Source: Candidatus Omnitrophota bacterium (lineage in GTDB: Bacteria; Omnitrophota; Koll11; Gygaellales; Profunditerraquicolaceae). Taken from it: DNA of 17,783 bases. The notes beneath the pieces were generated by a model that had not been told where the DNA came from, did not search any database, and saw only the letters and a list, made by a program, of their open reading frames with translations. Within the stretch, counting starts at the first letter, position 1. Every line of letters starts with the position of its first letter. Made by a program: the position numbers and the translations under genes. Below are positions 15,379-17,783 of this stretch, piece after piece. Where the stretch lies: positions 1 to 17,783 of the forward strand of contig JAQTRA010000013.1 of assembly GCA_028712045.1 (NCBI GenBank). Direction: 5' to 3'.

Positions 15379-16721
15379 GTTTTTTGAAAGATTTTTATTC
15401 GTTTTAGCCTGCGCCAAGCAAAAGCAATCAGTTGGCTTAAAATATCGTCCGCAGTGATGATTCCTTGCAAGACATTATTTTCATCGATAACCGGTATCGC
15501 GAAATATTTGTATTTTTCCATCAGATAAGCTACTTCTTTAACGCTGGAATCCAGGTGTACAAAATAAGTTTTAGGAAATACAGAATTTACAATCGGCTCG
15601 CTGGGATTAGCCAGGATTAATCTGCGGAAATTAGTCGCCCCAATTAAATGGTGTTCCTGGTCAATGATATAAATAAACTGTGCGGGTTCGGATTTAAATT
15701 TTCTTTCTTTTATCTGCTTTAAGACCATCTCTACCAGGGTATCTTTGGTAAAGGCAATATACTCAGTGGTCATTAGGCCTCCAGCGGAGTCCGAAGAGTA
15801 ACCGAGCAGCTGCGAAAGCCTTTTAGAGTATTTATTTTCAATCAAATTTAAAATGTGTTTAGTTTTTTCCCGCGGCAATTTTTCCAGGAAGTCGGTGGCT
15901 TCATCAGAAGGGATGTTATTGAGTAGTTCAGAAACTTCGAAATCATTCATCTCATCCAGCAGTGAGCGCTGAGTTTTAAAATCTATATTCGTAAAAATTT
16001 TAGTTTTATTAATCAGATTAAGTGATTTAAAAAGCGCGGTCTGATGTTTAATGCTTAAATCTAAAAAAATATCTCCTAAATCTGCAGCCGGAATATTGGC
16101 TAAGTTTTTTTGGGGAACGTCAATTTTAATGGTCATGCTGACCGGGTTGATCGTCAGCGGTTGGATATATTTCCAGGATATCAAATGTTCAAGAGATAAA
16201 TATTTTGCCTTAGGGTTTAATAGCTTGACGATCAGGTCAACCCATTTTTCAAAACCTAATCGCCTGATGATCCCGCGGCTTCCGATGTCAACGTGCGCGA
16301 TCATTAAAGTATGGTCAACTGATAATAAATGTACGTCGTTTACGCGGATAACCTTATGGTTATGCGTGTCGACAACTTGCTGATCTAAGATATCGCGCCT
16401 TAAAGTAAGCTCTTTTTTTTCGTCATGAGTTTCTCTAAATTGCAGGGTATTTTTTTCGATCTTTAGGGTTACTCCGTCTATTCCCAATTTATCAATATCT
16501 TGCCAATTGATAATCGCATATTTTCGGTTGGGAAAGCCTTTGCGGATAATTAAAGCATCTGAAAGCGGGTATACTTGGGATGGCTTTACGGCAATGTCAT
16601 AGACCTCTCCTGCTGGTTTGCCGTTTTTGTCAATTACCTGTTTATCCATGAGTTGAGAGAAAAAAATAAACATTTTGGAGGCGGATATATTTGTCGCAAG
16701 AGTTTGATTAAATAGATTCAT
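15375..16721 (-). CDS. Soluble PRC-barrel / MgtE_N / CBS-pair protein (MgtE-like metal-sensor module without channel)
   Basis: This 448-residue protein has no membrane segments. In order: two PRC-barrel-like beta domains (about 22-95 and 108-170), a helical superhelix resembling the MgtE N domain (about 215-315; MNDFEVSELLNNIPSDEATD, KLPREKTKHILNLI), then a CBS pair (about 320-440) introduced by YSSDSAGGLMTTEYIAF, the hallmark junction of MgtE-type Mg2+ channels. In MgtE, Mg2+ between the N and CBS domains closes the channel; here the channel domain is absent. The stop overlaps the ATG of the NRAMP-like transporter (ATGA), so the two are co-translated. I infer that it senses cytosolic Mg2+ (or another divalent ion or a nucleotide) and gates that transporter. 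The ATG at 16721 lies one base after the apbE stop. Confidence 0.83.
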   Translation of the reverse strand: MNLFNQTLATNISASKMFIFFSQLMDKQVIDKNGKPAGEVYDIAVKPSQVYPLSDALIIRKGFPNRKYAIINWQDIDKLGIDGVTLKIEKNTLQFRETHDEKKELTLRRDILDQQVVDTHNHKVIRVNDVHLLSVDHTLMIAHVDIGSRGIIRRLGFEKWVDLIVKLLNPKAKYLSLEHLISWKYIQPLTINPVSMTIKIDVPQKNLANIPAADLGDIFLDLSIKHQTALFKSLNLINKTKIFTNIDFKTQRSLLDEMNDFEVSELLNNIPSDEATDFLEKLPREKTKHILNLIENKYSKRLSQLLGYSSDSAGGLMTTEYIAFTKDTLVEMVLKQIKERKFKSEPAQFIYIIDQEHHLIGATNFRRLILANPSEPIVNSVFPKTYFVHLDSSVKEVAYLMEKYKYFAIPVIDENNVLQGIITADDILSQLIAFAWRRLKRIKIFQKT

Positions 16722-16722
16722 T

Positions 16723-17673
16723 CTAAAATTGTTTCTTTTCGGCGTTGAACTTTTTAAGTAATTCTTTGCTTTTAGTTTCCTCTAGTATAAACAAAGCTGT
16801 GGATAAGGCATCAGCAGTTAAGCCCTGGCCGGCAATTATAGTTACCGAAGCAACCAGGGTGTCTGCCGGGTATCCTGTTTTCGGGTTGATAATGTGGCAG
16901 TAGCGCACACCATCTTTTAAGAAAAACTGTTCGTAATCTCCACTGGTGGATACGGATTGATTTTTTAATTCCAAAGTTTGCGAAACACCGGGTTTACGGG
17001 GATTTTTGATCCCGATCTTCCAGGGTGAATTAAATTTATTTCCTAAAGCGTAAACTTGTCCGCCGGCATTAATCAGGCAGCTGTTAATTTTATGCTCTTT
17101 AAGTTTTTTTACCGCGCAATCTAAGGCGTATCCTTTGGCTATCCCTCCCAGGTCGATTTTCATTTTGGGAAGCTTAAATTCTACCACAGAATCATTTTCC
17201 TGCAAAATAATTTTATCACTGCCGATGATTTTAAGAGTGGAGTTTATTTCATCTAACGTAGGTACTTTTGTTTTAAGGTCAGAAAATCCCCAGAGATCAA
17301 CCAGGGGAGCAACGGTAATATCAAATGCGCCATCAGTAAGCTGGTAAAATTCTTTTGATTTTTTTATAATGTAAAAAGTATCGGAACTTACTTTTAGCTT
17401 TCCAGTATGATTAAGTATAGAGACTTCACTAGTGGGGATATATTTGCTAAGTAATTGGTCGAGCCGGTCGACTTCGGTAAAAACAATTTTGCCGGCTGTT
17501 TTATCCGGGGAGGTAACTTCCCAGAATGTGCCCATAAGGATGCGGTTATCCCGGTAAAGTTTTTCAGTTTGTTTATTTATCTGAGGCCAGTAATGTTTAT
17601 AGGCTAAAGTTATCCCCCAGCCGATGAATAAAAAGATTAACAGGTATTTACGGGTTTTTTTACTGTAAGCCAT
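16723..17673 (-). CDS. apbE: ApbE-family FAD:protein FMN transferase
   Basis: This enzyme covalently attaches FMN from FAD to Ser/Thr residues of exported or membrane flavoproteins (for example RnfG/NqrC-type subunits) with Mg2+. It has 316 residues, with an N-terminal membrane anchor (about 10-25) and no lipobox Cys. Family motifs: RILMGTFWEV (44-53), GAFDITVAPLVDLWGF, KIDLGGIAKGYALD, INAGG, STSGDYEQFF...CHIINPKTGYP and GLTADALSTALF, which carries the metal-binding TADA-like segment. The C-terminus ends about 20 residues earlier than in many homologues (KKFNAEKKQF). The start is 5 bases after the panE stop and the next gene begins one base after its own stop. No flavoprotein substrate gene is in the window. 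Confidence 0.92.
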   Translation of the reverse strand: MAYSKKTRKYLLIFLFIGWGITLAYKHYWPQINKQTEKLYRDNRILMGTFWEVTSPDKTAGKIVFTEVDRLDQLLSKYIPTSEVSILNHTGKLKVSSDTFYIIKKSKEFYQLTDGAFDITVAPLVDLWGFSDLKTKVPTLDEINSTLKIIGSDKIILQENDSVVEFKLPKMKIDLGGIAKGYALDCAVKKLKEHKINSCLINAGGQVYALGNKFNSPWKIGIKNPRKPGVSQTLELKNQSVSTSGDYEQFFLKDGVRYCHIINPKTGYPADTLVASVTIIAGQGLTADALSTALFILEETKSKELLKKFNAEKKQF

Positions 17674-17678
17674 TAAAT

Positions 17679-17783
17679 TTACCTAACTGAATATTCGTAA
17701 CTGGTTTCTATGGTTTTGACTATGTCAACCAGGAATTTATTGGTGGGTACGTCAATGCCCAGCTCCTGGCCCAGCCGTACAAT
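17679..17783 (-). CDS. panE: 2-dehydropantoate 2-reductase (ketopantoate reductase), C-terminal end only
   Basis: An open frame enters at the right edge and ends at TAA (17679-17681), giving the last 34 residues. IVRLGQELGIDVPTNKFLVD resembles the end of the all-helical C-terminal domain of ketopantoate reductases, where a G-x-x-x-G-I-x-x-P-x-N segment is followed by a helix. The enzyme reduces ketopantoate, the PanB product, to pantoate with NADPH. The presence of panB four genes downstream supports the call. Only the tail is visible, so other members of the ketopantoate reductase/ApbA family remain possible. Confidence 0.65.
   Translation of the reverse strand: MVRLGQELGIDVPTNKFLVDIVKTIETSYEYSVR

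Noticed and set aside
15379..15417. Earlier TTG start for the NRAMP-like transporter at 15417
   Set aside because: It would overlap the upstream gene by 43 bases. The ATG at 15378 gives a typical ATGA coupling and a normal N-terminus before TM1.

Overview
The window looks like a piece of a diderm bacterial genome, moderately AT-rich, with nearly everything on the minus strand. Gene content fits an uncultivated lineage such as Omnitrophota (former OP3): tandem outer-membrane barrels of alginate-export-like type, a single-chain (alpha2-type) glycyl-tRNA synthetase, a short RpoD/SigA-like sigma factor and a PilZ-PilT fusion. The taxon is an inference from gene flavour; no marker gene here settles it.

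Layout, in the direction of transcription (right to left). (1) 17783-12599: a tightly packed operon. It starts with the tail of ketopantoate reductase (panE), then apbE, a soluble PRC-barrel/MgtE_N/CBS protein, an SLC11/NRAMP-related transporter, panB, and a membrane-anchored protein of unknown function. Junctions are overlaps or gaps of a few bases. (2) A near-perfect sigma70 promoter (12541-12568) starts a second unit: PilZ-PilT-like ATPase, glyQS, ppdK, sigma factor, apt, tRNA-Arg(CCT), a PHP-domain phosphoesterase and a small lipoprotein. (3) 4400-1: three paralogous outer-membrane porin genes. Each has its own TTGACA-type promoter, and the two complete genes are each followed by a strong symmetric terminator. 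The third copy runs off the left edge.

How the genes work together: panE and panB supply consecutive steps from ketoisovalerate to pantoate. Between them lies what reads as a two-gene divalent-cation module. The transporter has TM1 and TM6 motifs (DAGG, APW) like those of the Mg2+-transporting branch of SLC11, and the preceding gene carries the cytosolic Mg2+-sensing module of MgtE without its channel. The second unit mixes surface motility (PilT), translation (glyQS, tRNA), carbon metabolism (ppdK), transcription (sigma) and purine salvage (apt). The sigma factor keeps the DNA-contact residues that read the same TTGACA/TATAAT promoters seen in the window.

Most worth a second look: the NRAMP/MgtE-sensor pair; the PilZ-PilT fusion with an apparent reciprocal charge swap in its catalytic motifs; a tRNA whose 3' end lies 8 bases before the start codon of the PHP gene; and the mosaic porin array. 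No mobile element, CRISPR array or rRNA was seen, and no gene-free stretch exceeds 300 bases.
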